Shown: positions 18,248 to 26,637, counted from the stretch's first letter. The stretch: 64,000 nucleotides of DNA from Shimia gijangensis (GCF_900142085.1 NZ_FQZQ01000004.1:171859-235858), one strand, 5' to 3'. Translations and numbers: made by a program. The notes: generated by a model not told the origin, from the letters alone.

Positions 18248-18335
18248 CTTCCAAATGGATCAAATATCCCTGCCGGCGGCATGCACCGCTTCGGCGCATT
18301 CTGTTTGACCGCGCCCGCGCAACTGCCTATGGGAG

Positions 18336-18722
18336 GCCTTGCGCAGAGGGCTGGATGGCCGCGGGTGGCAACATCCGAGGAAAGTCCGGACTCCACAAGG
18401 CAACGGTGCCGGGTAACGCCCGGCCGGGGAAACCCGAGGGAAAGCGCCACAGAAAACAGACCGCCTTCGTTCGCGAAGGTAAGGGTGAAACGGTGGGGTA
18501 AGAGCCCACCGCGGGACTGGCAACAGGACCGGCACGGCAAGCCCCACCGGGAGCAATGCCAAATAGGGATCGCGCGTGGTTTCGGCTACAGGGGGGTTTT
18601 GCCCCGAGCAGATCCGGGTTGGCAGCTAGAGGGCGTCTGGTAACAGGCGCTCAAGATGAATGGTCATCATCGGCAGGGTAACCTGCCGTTACAAAATCCG
18701 GCTTATAGGCCCTCTGCGCATA
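18336..18722 (+). ncRNA. rnpB: RNase P RNA
   Basis: The catalytic RNA of RNase P, which matures tRNA 5' ends. The closing P1 helix is visible as GCGCAGAGGGC (18341-18351) pairing with GCCCTCTGCGC (18709-18719). Universally conserved bacterial type A elements are present: GAGGAAAGTCCGGACT after the first helices, ACAGAAA with flanking bases near 18450, GGTAAGGGTGAAA near 18478, and the 3' ATAGG segment before the closing helix. A short hairpin TCCGG-CCAG-CCGGA (18726-18739) lies just downstream. Ends are approximate to a few bases. Confidence 0.95.
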
Positions 18723-18767
18723 TCATCCGGCCAGCCGGACAATTCCGCTCTCAGCAGCAATCTGGCC

Positions 18768-19517
18768 CTAATATTTGAGCCGCAGGCCAATACCGATGCC
18801 CTTGTCAAAAGGACGGTTGCTGCCGAGGCCCACAAGGACATCGCCATAAACCGCGATCTTCTTATTGACGTTGTAGCCAATCTGAATTTCCGCCGTCGCC
18901 GGAACGGTGCCAGTGTTCCAGTCGTAGGGCAGAATCAGGTCCAGCTTGGCCCAGTATTTTTCTGCAAAGGGCTGCAAGGCGATTAGCCGTGCAGCGGTCG
19001 TGCTGACACTGGTGCCGTTGTAGGATTCAAAATGCTGGATCAGGGGAATCAGGGTCAGTCCGGTCTTCAGATTGGCGAAAGCGATACCTCCAAAGGGGGC
19101 CAAAGTGTCGGTGCCACTGCCGATGCCCTGCGAAGTATTGCCAAGGTCTACGGCCCAGTCCAGCCCGATAGCCGTGCGCATGCCCCAGGTATCATTGAGT
19201 TTTTTGTCGGAGGGAAAATAAATCGCCTTCAACAGCGCCTGTTCAAAGCCGGAATACCGGGTCCCTGTGATGTCGGTCGAGTTGTAATGCAGCTCGTACT
19301 TGATCTTGAGATTGTCCCGCAGCATGAAGGCGCCATCGATAAAGGCGTCCTGTTTGCTGGCAGACCCATTTAGATCATACGTCTGCAGCCGAAAATCTGT
19401 GTTGTTAGTTGCCGCCAACGGGTTTGAGGCGTTTTCATCCGCTTGGGCCGGTATCCCGACCGCTGCAATCACACCGATGAGTGCAACACCCACCAGCTTG
19501 ATACCTGACATCTTCAT
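18768..19517 (-). CDS. Outer-membrane-protein-like exported protein
   Basis: A 249-aa exported protein. The N-terminus is a clear Sec signal peptide (MKMSGIKLVG..., cleavage after PAQA). The mature part has alternating-pattern strands and ends in an aromatic residue (GIGIGLRLKY), as outer-membrane beta-barrels do. Start chosen at MKMSGI after GGGGGC; the longer frame runs back into the sulfatase gene. It follows the arylsulfatase gene by 58 bp on the same strand. It may be the porin or surface component for a sulfated substrate, which is an inference from context. I do not recognise a named family. Confidence 0.7.
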   Translation of the reverse strand: MKMSGIKLVGVALIGVIAAVGIPAQADENASNPLAATNNTDFRLQTYDLNGSASKQDAFIDGAFMLRDNLKIKYELHYNSTDITGTRYSGFEQALLKAIYFPSDKKLNDTWGMRTAIGLDWAVDLGNTSQGIGSGTDTLAPFGGIAFANLKTGLTLIPLIQHFESYNGTSVSTTAARLIALQPFAEKYWAKLDLILPYDWNTGTVPATAEIQIGYNVNKKIAVYGDVLVGLGSNRPFDKGIGIGLRLKY

Positions 19518-19537
19518 CGATTTGCCCCCATTTGGCC

Positions 19538-19570
19538 GCTCCTCCGGACTTGTGTCCGAAGGAGCTTTTT
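19538..19570 (+). terminator. Hairpin with plus-strand T-run between sulfatase and OMP genes
   Basis: GCTCCTCCGGAC (19538-19549) pairs with GTCCGAAGGAGC (19554-19565) with one mismatch, followed by TTTTT on the plus strand. The orientation is opposite to the flanking genes; on their strand it forms the same stem without a T-run and could stabilise or attenuate the message. Confidence 0.5.
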
Positions 19571-19575
19571 CAGAT

Positions 19576-21213
19576 TCAGTGCCAGCTGTCAAAGACTTCG
19601 CGGGTCTCGATGCTTTCAGGTCGCAGGTTTTCAATACCCTCATACGGCTTGCCCTTGCCCAGCGGCAGGTGCGGGTGCTTGGCAATCGTGAGCATGTGTC
19701 GTTTCAACATGTCCTGAAAGCTGGCCCCTGACCATAGAGAGTAACCGATCTGTGCGTTTTCTTCCCTTGGGTCGCGCAATATGTTGAACACCGGAGCTGC
19801 AGCGCCTGGAACACCGGGCGCGGGCATGTGCATCTTGAACTCCTGCTTCACGATTGAGCGCAGAACCGGACCTTCGTAGACATAGACATAGTCCCGACGT
19901 GAATTGCCTTCACCTTCGAGGAACAGGGCTGTCTGGTCGACGCCGTCGATCACACGGTCACGAGGAATATGGTCTGTGGCCCCGGCAATGCGGGCAAAGG
20001 TCGTGTAGAGATCACTGACATGGATGATGTCGCCTGCTGAACTGCCGGGCTCAATCACGCCCGGCCAGCGCACATAGGCATCCACCCGCACGCCACCCTC
20101 AAGATGATTGGTCTTGCCGCCACGATAGATCAGCTGGCTGAGACCCGATGTGCCTTCGTAGTGGTACATCAGCCCGTTATCAGCCATCAGCACCACCAGC
20201 GTGTTGTCGGCTTCGCCGGTTGCTTCCAGTTTGGCCATCAGTTCGCCAATCCAGCCATCCAGCACTTCCAGTTTTTCGGCCATAAAGCCACCGTTGCGGG
20301 AAATTGATTGGTCCGGATAGACAAAGTTGAGCGGGTAGAGCGGCCAGTATTGCAGGAAAAACGGCTCGTCTTTCGCGGCAAGTTGCTCCAGCTGTTCAAC
20401 AATCTGGGCCTGGTAGCGTTCGTTCATACGCTCGTAATGGGCCTGGGTCCATTCTTCGCCGGGTTCAAGATCAACCTCGCGGGCCATGCCACCAGCTTGT
20501 GCCTCCAGACCGGTGACCAGACCAAAGGGTCGGAACCGCTGGTCGATTGCAAACTCGTTAGACTGCCCCGACGTGTGAAAACCAAGCATATTGTTGGATT
20601 CCATGGTGTCGCGCGTCATCAGCGCCAGCTGCACCTGCTGATGCACCGGGAAAGCGGCCCAGTCAAAACCCTGATTGTGCGGGAACGACTGTTCGATATC
20701 GCCCTGGTGCCACTTGCCGACATGGCCGGTGTTATAGCCAACTTCTTTCAGGACTTCCGGCAGCGTGACCTCTTCGGCCGCAAGACCTTCACCAACCAGT
20801 GCGACCTTTACTTCCTCAACACCCGCGCGAATCGGGTGACGCCCGGTCAGAAACGCGGTGCGGGTCGGGGTGCAGGATGGTTCGGTGTACATCCGCATCA
20901 GCGACAGGCTCTCGCTGGCCAGCTGGTTGATGTTGCTGGTGTCGATGCCGGTGACATAGTTCATGTCCCGTTTGCCCATCTGACCAAAGCTGACATCATC
21001 GATCAGAATATAAAGGATGTTGGGTGGCTTGCCGCCATTTGCTTCGTGGATGTTGGCCAGCCGAGCATCAATGTCGGCGTCCTGCACAGCCCATTGCTCG
21101 CCCATCTGGGCTTCAAGATAGTGATACTCGCCGTCGCGGATAATATCACCGCTCTCGGCACTGGCGATATTGCCCATCGCAAGAGCGGCGACAATTGTGG
21201 TTGTCAGTTTCAT
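19576..21213 (-). CDS. Secreted arylsulfatase (type I, formylglycine-dependent)
   Basis: A 545-aa sulfatase with a Sec signal peptide (MKLTTTIVAALAM...SAES). It has the type I active site: the metal Asp pair in LIDDVSFG (D72, D73) and the formylglycine motif C-x-P-x-R at C114 (SCTPTRTAFLTGR), so activity needs a formylglycine-generating enzyme, not seen in this window. Later conserved pieces are GHVGKWHQG, and MADNG about two thirds along. The substrate could be a sulfated polysaccharide or sulfate ester. Its ATG overlaps the stop of the upstream regulator gene (ATGA), so they are translationally coupled. Confidence 0.93.
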   Translation of the reverse strand: MKLTTTIVAALAMGNIASAESGDIIRDGEYHYLEAQMGEQWAVQDADIDARLANIHEANGGKPPNILYILIDDVSFGQMGKRDMNYVTGIDTSNINQLASESLSLMRMYTEPSCTPTRTAFLTGRHPIRAGVEEVKVALVGEGLAAEEVTLPEVLKEVGYNTGHVGKWHQGDIEQSFPHNQGFDWAAFPVHQQVQLALMTRDTMESNNMLGFHTSGQSNEFAIDQRFRPFGLVTGLEAQAGGMAREVDLEPGEEWTQAHYERMNERYQAQIVEQLEQLAAKDEPFFLQYWPLYPLNFVYPDQSISRNGGFMAEKLEVLDGWIGELMAKLEATGEADNTLVVLMADNGLMYHYEGTSGLSQLIYRGGKTNHLEGGVRVDAYVRWPGVIEPGSSAGDIIHVSDLYTTFARIAGATDHIPRDRVIDGVDQTALFLEGEGNSRRDYVYVYEGPVLRSIVKQEFKMHMPAPGVPGAAAPVFNILRDPREENAQIGYSLWSGASFQDMLKRHMLTIAKHPHLPLGKGKPYEGIENLRPESIETREVFDSWH

Positions 21214-21440
21214 TTGGTTCCCTCTTTTTTGTCTGTCTTCTCAAAGCTTTTTTTGTTCAACCCGCGCTGGATAAGATCCTGAGTGGCGGCAGAAACTGAT
21301 TGATTTGATATCTTGGCAAAAGCGTTTAGTTGCTGTTTTTGAGCTGTGGTTAAAAAGGTCACTACTCGTTTGGCCCTGATTTCGCTCTCTGGCAGCGGAG
21401 GTCGTCCCATACGAGGAGATTGAGTTTTTGAGTGGCTCAT
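21210..21440 (-). CDS. Small putative DNA-binding protein upstream of the sulfatase
   Basis: A 76-aa basic protein. The start MSHSKTQSPRMGRPPLPESE contains an AT-hook-like GRPPLP, and the middle (RVVTFLTTAQKQQLNAFAKISNQSVSAATQDLIQ, split here as RVVTFLTTAQKQ and LNAFAKISNQSVSAATQ) fits a ribbon-helix-helix strand-helix-helix pattern. That would make it a local regulator of the sulfatase operon. It overlaps the sulfatase start by 4 bp and is divergent from the AraC gene across only 57 bp. The family assignment is from pattern alone. Confidence 0.6.
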   Translation of the reverse strand: MSHSKTQSPRMGRPPLPESEIRAKRVVTFLTTAQKQQLNAFAKISNQSVSAATQDLIQRGLNKKSFEKTDKKEGTK

Positions 21441-21497
21441 CGGACTTTTCCAGCTAGATTTGAGTTATCTGTACCCTAAAAGTAGCGCGGCAAAAAA

Positions 21498-22466
21498 ATG
21501 GACCACATCAAAAAACGGCCATCGCCAAATTCCCGCTCCCAAGGCGATGCAGTGATGCAGGCTGCTTTGCCCGATCCAAATCTGATTGAAAAAATGTCGC
21601 CTTGGAGAATGAGGTTCCGCCAGATTGAACCGGGGCCAATGCAAACATGTGTCAAAGTTCGCAGCGGAAGCATTCTGACCTTGCTTGAGATCAGTATGAA
21701 CAAGGCCGTGCACCAACAAGGTTTGGCCCCTCCCGGGACGCTGACATTTGGAGTTTCCCTGTCGCACAACCCCTTTCGATGGCACGGTGCCAATATGCAG
21801 AATAAAAGAGTGCTGACTTTTGGCAACGAGGGTGGGTTTGAAGGGCTTACAAGCCACACCTTCCACGGACTTACATTTTCTGTAGACAACTCCGAAATTG
21901 ACGCCTTGTCAGATCGTTTGGGAATTTCGATTGATGATCGGATCAGGTCATGTGGGGTCTTTGAACCGGCTCTTGCAGGAGGCGCGGTTCAAACATTGTC
22001 CGAAACTACACTGAGCTATCTTAAACCGATTGGTGGTTCAGATATGGGACTCAACGAAGAAGAACAACTGCTGGCTTTTTTCTTGCAACTGGTTGCACCA
22101 CCCAACCAACAAAAGGACAGAAGTACAGGGCGTCAGCGGGCGCGGGCGGTTCGGGTGGCGTTGGATTTTATGGAATCACATATAGGCGAGAATGTTCCAA
22201 TCAGCAGAATCTGCGAATCTGCGGGTGTGCCGCAGCGGACGCTCAACCGTGCATTCCATGATCAATGCGGCGTTGGGCCAAAGGCGTATTATCTGCGTAT
22301 GCGACTAGGCCTTTTGCGAAGAGTTTTGCTGGAACAGAAAGGTTTTGGGCGTGTTTCTGACGCGGCAAATCAGTATGGATTCTGGCATATGGGTCAATTG
22401 GCGCGCGATTACCAAGCCCAGTTTGGCGAATTGCCGTCGCAGACGTGCCTGGCCCGGCCAAGTTAG
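21498..22466 (+). CDS. AraC-family transcriptional regulator
   Basis: A 322-aa regulator. The last ~110 residues form the AraC double helix-turn-helix: VRVALDFMESHIGENVPISRICESAG is the first helix set (visible parts: NVPISRICESAGVPQRTLNRAF) and GRVSDAANQYGFWHMGQLARDYQAQFG-like text the second (VSDAANQYGFWHMGQ). The N-terminal half is an uncharacterised sensor region. It is divergent from the sulfatase operon, sharing a 57-bp intergenic region, so it is a strong candidate regulator of that operon. The ATG at 21498 has no strong Shine-Dalgarno. Confidence 0.9.
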   Translation: MDHIKKRPSPNSRSQGDAVMQAALPDPNLIEKMSPWRMRFRQIEPGPMQTCVKVRSGSILTLLEISMNKAVHQQGLAPPGTLTFGVSLSHNPFRWHGANMQNKRVLTFGNEGGFEGLTSHTFHGLTFSVDNSEIDALSDRLGISIDDRIRSCGVFEPALAGGAVQTLSETTLSYLKPIGGSDMGLNEEEQLLAFFLQLVAPPNQQKDRSTGRQRARAVRVALDFMESHIGENVPISRICESAGVPQRTLNRAFHDQCGVGPKAYYLRMRLGLLRRVLLEQKGFGRVSDAANQYGFWHMGQLARDYQAQFGELPSQTCLARPS

Positions 22467-22612
22467 ACCGTTGCCTGAAAGTCGTGATCCGATAAAAACC
22501 TGTCTGCCCAAAGTTTCTTGGGTAATGGCCATTGACTCGGGGGCCTGCATCATTAAAAGGCAGGCTTCATACGATTTTCACGGGCGCTTGCGTCCGTCGC
22601 AGGAGCACTATC

Positions 22613-22780
22613 ATGGCGAAGCCGACCACCATCAAAATCCGTCTGAACTCGACCGCGGGCACGGGCCATTTCTACGTGACCAAGAAAAATGCACGAACCA
22701 TGACCGAAAAGATGGTCGTACGTAAGTATGACCCGGTGGTGCGCAAGCATGTCGAGTACAAAGAAGGCAAGATCAAGTAA
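22613..22780 (+). CDS. rpmG: 50S ribosomal protein L33
   Basis: A 55-aa ribosomal protein of the large subunit. The sequence shows the family pattern [17 protein letters not shown] and [17 protein letters not shown]. It lacks the CxxC zinc pairs, so it is the zinc-free type common in proteobacteria. Start follows AGGAG at 22601. A good intrinsic terminator lies 28 bp downstream. Confidence 0.97.
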   Translation: MAKPTTIKIRLNSTAGTGHFYVTKKNARTMTEKMVVRKYDPVVRKHVEYKEGKIK

Positions 22781-22807
22781 GATCGCCTCTTTGGAAAAAA
22801 TGCACAG

Positions 22808-22835
22808 GCCGCGCCATCAGAGCGCGGCTTTTTGC
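22808..22835 (+). terminator. Intrinsic terminator of rpmG
   Basis: GCCGCGC (22808-22814) and GCGCGGC (22822-22828) form a 7-bp GC stem followed by TTTTTGCTTTT. Confidence 0.9.
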
Positions 22836-22893
22836 TTTTCCAGCATCCCAACCGCGCCCTGATTTTCCCCAATGGACATCAAGGACGCTCCTC

Positions 22894-23400
22894 ATGTCAG
22901 AATCTCTGATCATTCGCCCCGCAACACCTGCTGATCGTTCGGCGGTAACGCAATTGTTTCGCCTGTCATATCCGCAGCTGCTGCCTGGGTGTTACAAGGC
23001 GCAGACTCTGCGCGATGTCCTTCCCCATATTACCACTGCGCAACCTGCGCTGCTTGATTGCGGTACTTATTTTCTGGCTCAGGACGGCAAGGGATGTGTG
23101 ATCGGGGCAGGGGGCTGGACAGACGTTAGCCCGGCCCGCGGCGTGTCGAAGGGTGGAGAGGGGCATATCCGCCACGTAGCGACCCATCCGGCGCATTTGC
23201 GCAAAGGTGTCGCCCGGCGGGTGATGGAAGCCTCTCTGGCTTCTGCACGGGGTTTTGGCGTCGAGCGGATGAATTGCATGAGCACTCTGACCGCGCACCG
23301 TTTTTATGAAGCGATGGGGTTTGTTACCTTGGGTGAGGTCGAGCTGACGCTGGCACCCGGTGTGCATTTTCTAGCCGTGCAATTGGCCCAGCAGCTTTGA
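22894..23400 (+). CDS. GNAT-family N-acetyltransferase
   Basis: A 168-aa GNAT protein. The acetyl-CoA pyrophosphate loop is visible in ATHPAHLRKGVARRVMEA, and the C-terminal LTAHRFYEAMGF segment is the usual beta-bulge/helix ending of the fold. The acceptor substrate is unknown. It stands between the rpmG terminator and its own downstream terminator, so it is probably monocistronic. Confidence 0.88.
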   Translation: MSESLIIRPATPADRSAVTQLFRLSYPQLLPGCYKAQTLRDVLPHITTAQPALLDCGTYFLAQDGKGCVIGAGGWTDVSPARGVSKGGEGHIRHVATHPAHLRKGVARRVMEASLASARGFGVERMNCMSTLTAHRFYEAMGFVTLGEVELTLAPGVHFLAVQLAQQL

Positions 23401-23405
23401 AACAA

Positions 23406-23436
23406 AAAGGCCGGTCACTGGGACCGGCCTTTGGTT
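23406..23436. terminator. Bidirectional intrinsic terminator
   Basis: AAAGGCCGGTC (23406-23416) pairs perfectly with GACCGGCCTTT (23422-23432); A-rich before and T-rich after. It separates the converging GNAT and Bax-inhibitor genes and should serve both. Confidence 0.9.
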
Positions 23437-23455
23437 TTGACAGTGATCTTTGTGA

Positions 23456-24232
23456 TTACTCGCGGCTGCCGAACAGCGAGAGCAGCATCATGAACATGTT
23501 GATAAAGTCCAGATACAGGCTCAACGCACCCATGATGGCAGCTTTGCCCAGCCATTCCTGATCGCCCGAATGGGCCATTTGCAGGTAAGTGGCTTTGATC
23601 TTTTGCGTGTCATAGGCGGTGAGGCCAGCAAAAATCAGAACACCGATTGCGGAAATCGCAAACATGATAGCTGGCGACTGAAGGAAGATATTAACGATCA
23701 TCGCGACGATCAAACCAATAAGACCCATCACCAGGAATGTGCCCATACCAGTGAGGTCTTTCTTGGTCGTGTACCCGTACAGCGACAATCCTGCGAAAGC
23801 GATCGAGGTGATCAGAAAGACCTGAACAATCGAGACGCTTGTATAAACAAGAAAGATCGAGCTGATCGACAGGCCCATCAGTGTCGCAAAGACATAGAAG
23901 TAAAGCTGCGCGCCAGCAGCCGAGATGCGCGGGAGCACAGCACCAAAGCCAAACACCATGCCAAGCGGAGCGAGCATAATCACCCAGCGCAGAGGTGATG
24001 CATAAATCGCATTACCCAGAGCCGTCAGGTACTGTCCCTCACGGATCATCGGCACAGCGTTATTGGGATCACTGGTGACAGCCATGCCAGCAATGGCCCA
24101 AGCTGCGAGAAAAGTAATAAACATACCCACGGACATTGTGCCGTAGACTTTGTTCATGTGGGCGCGAAGCCCGGCGTCAATCTCGGCTGCGCGCGTACCT
24201 ACGCCGCTCCGGATTGTGTCAAATTCAGCCAT
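23456..24232 (-). CDS. Bax inhibitor-1 / YccA-family membrane protein
   Basis: A 258-aa protein with seven hydrophobic segments after a polar N-terminus (MAEFDTIRSGVGTRAAEID). The last helix region with YLDFINMFMMLLSLFG is the BI-1 family signature. Bacterial members are putative calcium-leak channels or partners of FtsH-type quality control. A 58-nt imperfect hairpin ends at its Shine-Dalgarno (see separate entry). Downstream it shares a bidirectional terminator with the GNAT gene. Confidence 0.93.
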   Translation of the reverse strand: MAEFDTIRSGVGTRAAEIDAGLRAHMNKVYGTMSVGMFITFLAAWAIAGMAVTSDPNNAVPMIREGQYLTALGNAIYASPLRWVIMLAPLGMVFGFGAVLPRISAAGAQLYFYVFATLMGLSISSIFLVYTSVSIVQVFLITSIAFAGLSLYGYTTKKDLTGMGTFLVMGLIGLIVAMIVNIFLQSPAIMFAISAIGVLIFAGLTAYDTQKIKATYLQMAHSGDQEWLGKAAIMGALSLYLDFINMFMMLLSLFGSRE

Positions 24233-24240
24233 TCAAGCCT

Positions 24241-24298
24241 CCGATATTGAACTATTGGGCCACCAGATCGCTCTGATGGCCTTTGAGTTGAATATCGG
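24241..24298 (-). promoter_or_regulatory. Long hairpin abutting the Shine-Dalgarno of the BI-1 gene
   Basis: CCGATATT (24241-24248) pairs with AATATCGG (24291-24298). Inside it AACT/AGTT and GGCCACCAGA/TCTGATGGCC (one mismatch) also pair, giving about 21 pairs in 58 nt. On the mRNA the hairpin ends in CGG, directly joined to AGG, so the GGAGG ribosome-binding site is half inside the stem, nine bases before the ATG. It could be a translational switch or simply a terminator for the upstream DUF1127 gene, although it has no T-run. Confidence 0.55.
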
Positions 24299-24350
24299 TG
24301 AGCTTGCGCCCTTTTTCAAGGATTTCCGGTGGGAAAAATACCGTTTCTTG

Positions 24351-24560
24351 TTATCCGCGCCAGTTGGCAGGCACGTCCCACAGTGAACGCTTGGCTTCAA
24401 GCTCGGCCTGAGTGCGGGTCAAACCGAGATCATGCAGGGCAATATCGTCCAGCCGTGTAAGGGCTTTGCGCTGGCGGCGCAGGGCCGCCATGTCGCGAAG
24501 GGAAATGGTTTTGGCCGAAGAGAGGCCAGCTTGGCGACCGAGGGTAGCAATAAGGGTCAT
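24351..24560 (-). CDS. DUF1127 small protein
   Basis: A 69-aa basic protein whose C-terminal half is the DUF1127 (YjiS-like) motif: LTRLDDIALHDLGLTRTQAELEAKR, shown here as RLDDIALHDLGLTR and a terminal WDVPANWRG, which is characteristic of the longer class. DUF1127 proteins are small RNA-binding or metabolic-regulation factors in alphaproteobacteria. It is divergent from a LysR gene, and the shared 127-bp region holds an inverted repeat likely bound by that regulator. Confidence 0.88.
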   Translation of the reverse strand: MTLIATLGRQAGLSSAKTISLRDMAALRRQRKALTRLDDIALHDLGLTRTQAELEAKRSLWDVPANWRG

Positions 24561-24611
24561 TTTCTTGTCCTTTCCTGGTGTGTGATGGTTTTGTGCGCTT
24601 CCATCAAATTA

Positions 24612-24675
24612 CTTGATGTATATGAGGGAGTGTGGGAGATAATAAAAACGAATGTTTGTGACGTGATACATCAAG
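24612..24675. promoter_or_regulatory. Inverted repeat in the DUF1127/LysR intergenic region (candidate operator)
   Basis: CTTGATGTAT (24612-24621) and ATACATCAAG (24666-24675) are perfect 10-bp inverted copies, 54 bp apart centre to centre (about five helical turns). The right arm lies 13 bp before the lysR start. Spaced half sites like this suit a LysR tetramer bending DNA, or cooperative binding with looping. Confidence 0.6.
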
Positions 24676-24687
24676 GATGGTGATGCA

Positions 24688-25587
24688 ATGCGAAATCTTG
24701 ACGTAACAACCCTGCGCAGCTTTGTGGCCGTGGCCGATCTTGGTGGCGTGACCAAAGCAGCGGGATTCCTGCATTTGACCCAATCGGCAGTGTCCATGCA
24801 GTTGAAACGGCTGGAAGAGTTGCTTGGGGTGGACCTGCTGGATCGCACTGGGCGCGGCATTGCGCTGACCCCGTCCGGTGAGCAGCTTTTGGGGTATGCA
24901 CGTCGTATGGTGTCGTTAAATGACGAAATGATCCGACGTCTGACACATGAGGAATTCGAAGGTGAAATCACGCTGGGTGTGCCGCATGACATAGTCTATC
25001 CGGTGATCCCTCGGGCCATGCAGCAATTCGCAGCCGCCTATCCGCGGGTGAAGGTTCATTTGATCTCGTCCTACACGCGGGCTCTGCGGGCGCAATTTGA
25101 AAAAGGTGAATGTGACCTGATACTGACCACCGAGGCAGAATTTGGTGCAGGTGCTGAAGAACTGGTGACTCTGCCACTCGCCTGGATTGGCGCCCCCGGA
25201 GGGGCCACATGGCGCCGCCGGCCATTCCGGTTCGCATCCGGGAAAAACTGTTTGTTCCGCACTGGCGCTATTCGGGCGTTGGATGAAGCGGGTATTGAGT
25301 GGGAAATGGCGGTTGAAACCGGCTCAGAGCGGACGGTTGAAGCCACGGTCAGTGCTGATCTGGGGGCAATGGCGATGATCGAAGGTACGGAACCACCACA
25401 TCTGGAAGTCATCGATCACGGCGGCGCGCTGCCTGATCTGGGTATCCAGCACATCAACATGTACGGTGCCAAGGAAGGCAAGGGTGAAGTGGTCGCGCAC
25501 ATGGCGAGCCTTTTGCGGACTGGATTTGAGCCGATGCAGGTTCGCCCCGGTCAAAGCGCCCGCCGTCTGGTGGCTTTGGGGCGGTAG
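24688..25587 (+). CDS. LysR-family transcriptional regulator
   Basis: A 299-aa LysR regulator with an N-terminal winged helix-turn-helix (TLRSFVAVADLGGVTKAAG, then QSAVSMQLKRLEELLG) and a periplasmic-binding-like effector domain from about residue 90. Its likely targets are itself and the divergent DUF1127 gene, given the shared inverted repeat. The effector is unknown. Confidence 0.93.
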   Translation: MRNLDVTTLRSFVAVADLGGVTKAAGFLHLTQSAVSMQLKRLEELLGVDLLDRTGRGIALTPSGEQLLGYARRMVSLNDEMIRRLTHEEFEGEITLGVPHDIVYPVIPRAMQQFAAAYPRVKVHLISSYTRALRAQFEKGECDLILTTEAEFGAGAEELVTLPLAWIGAPGGATWRRRPFRFASGKNCLFRTGAIRALDEAGIEWEMAVETGSERTVEATVSADLGAMAMIEGTEPPHLEVIDHGGALPDLGIQHINMYGAKEGKGEVVAHMASLLRTGFEPMQVRPGQSARRLVALGR

Positions 25588-25662
25588 GGGCGCTGCCCCT
25601 GACATTGCCTTTAGCGTGGCAAAGCCGATGAACACCCTGGGATATTCTGTCCATTTAGAAGC
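25586..25662. repeat. Dispersed intergenic repeat, copy 2
   Basis: AGGGGCGCTGCCCCT directly after the lysR stop, then GCCTTTAGCGTGGCAAAG, then CCTGGGATATTCTG and TTTAGAAG. Same layout as the copies at 11112 and 44808. Confidence 0.7.
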
Positions 25663-25668
25663 CGTGGG

Positions 25669-26637
25669 TCAGCTCATCGTGACAACCACTTTGCCGGTTG
25701 ATTTGCGGCTCCGTAGCAGGTCCATCGCGTCATTGGCTTTATCGAGGGGTATGACGTGGCTGATATGAGGTTTGATGCGGCCTTTACCGTACCACCCCAT
25801 CAAAGTTGTCAGACTGTCCGTGATGACTTTAGGTTTGAAACCAAGATAGCCACCCCAGTAAAGCCCCATCACGGTCAGGTTCTTGACCAGAAGGTGGTTT
25901 GCCGGGATTTGCGGGATGTCGCCGCTGGCAAAGCCGATGGGCAAGAGGCGGGCTTCGGGGTTGCAGGCGCGGAACACGGCCTTGAACTGATCTCCGCCGA
26001 CTGGGTCGTAAACCACATCAGCGCCCCCAAGTGATTTTATAACCGAACGTAAGTCTTCGGTTGTGGTGTCGATCAGGTGATCGGCGCCGGCCTGTTTGGC
26101 CACGGCAAGCTTGTCGGCGCCGCGCGCGCAGGCGATGACAGTAGCCCCCATTAGTTTGCCGATTTCAACAGCTGTCAGCCCGACGCCGCCAGCCGCACCT
26201 AAAACCACCAGAGTTTCGCCTGGTTGCAGGCGTGCACGGTAGTCCAACGCCACGTGGCTGGTGCCATAGGCAACAACGAAAGCTGCTGCATCTTCAAACG
26301 ACATGTCATCCGGCAAAGGCACTGCGCGGCGGGCATCATAACATCCATATTCAGCCAGCCCGCCATGTCCAGCAAAGACTGCGACGCGGGTGCCAATGGC
26401 TGGCCCTGCTGTATCTGACCCGATCGCATCCACCACTCCGGCCACTTCCATGCCCCCGACAAAGGGCAATGGCGGCGTGTCTTGGTACGTCCCCTTCTGC
26501 ATCAACAAATCAGCAAAATTCAGCCCACAGGCACCTATCCGAATTCGAATCTCTCCCTTTGAAGGTTCGGGTTTCGCAATATCTGTAACATCGGGGCGGA
26601 TCTCGTGAGAGGTAATCTGGTACGCGCGCATGTGCAT
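25669..26637 (-). CDS. NADPH:quinone oxidoreductase (zinc-less MDR family)
   Basis: A 322-aa medium-chain dehydrogenase/reductase of the quinone oxidoreductase type. It has the N-terminal GroES-like fold (GEIRIRIGACGLNFADLLM, key piece ACGLNFADLL), and an NADPH-binding Rossmann motif GAAGGVGLTAVEIGKLMGA (key piece AAGGVGLTAVEIG). The cysteine zinc ligands of alcohol dehydrogenases are absent. Start could be the ATG two codons in (MRAYQITS), which is where most members begin. The true substrate is unknown; enoyl-thioester reductases share this fold. Confidence 0.9.
   Translation of the reverse strand: MHMRAYQITSHEIRPDVTDIAKPEPSKGEIRIRIGACGLNFADLLMQKGTYQDTPPLPFVGGMEVAGVVDAIGSDTAGPAIGTRVAVFAGHGGLAEYGCYDARRAVPLPDDMSFEDAAAFVVAYGTSHVALDYRARLQPGETLVVLGAAGGVGLTAVEIGKLMGATVIACARGADKLAVAKQAGADHLIDTTTEDLRSVIKSLGGADVVYDPVGGDQFKAVFRACNPEARLLPIGFASGDIPQIPANHLLVKNLTVMGLYWGGYLGFKPKVITDSLTTLMGWYGKGRIKPHISHVIPLDKANDAMDLLRSRKSTGKVVVTMS

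Noticed and set aside
18281..18643. 120-aa and other frames over the RNase P RNA
   Set aside because: The region is explained by rnpB structure.
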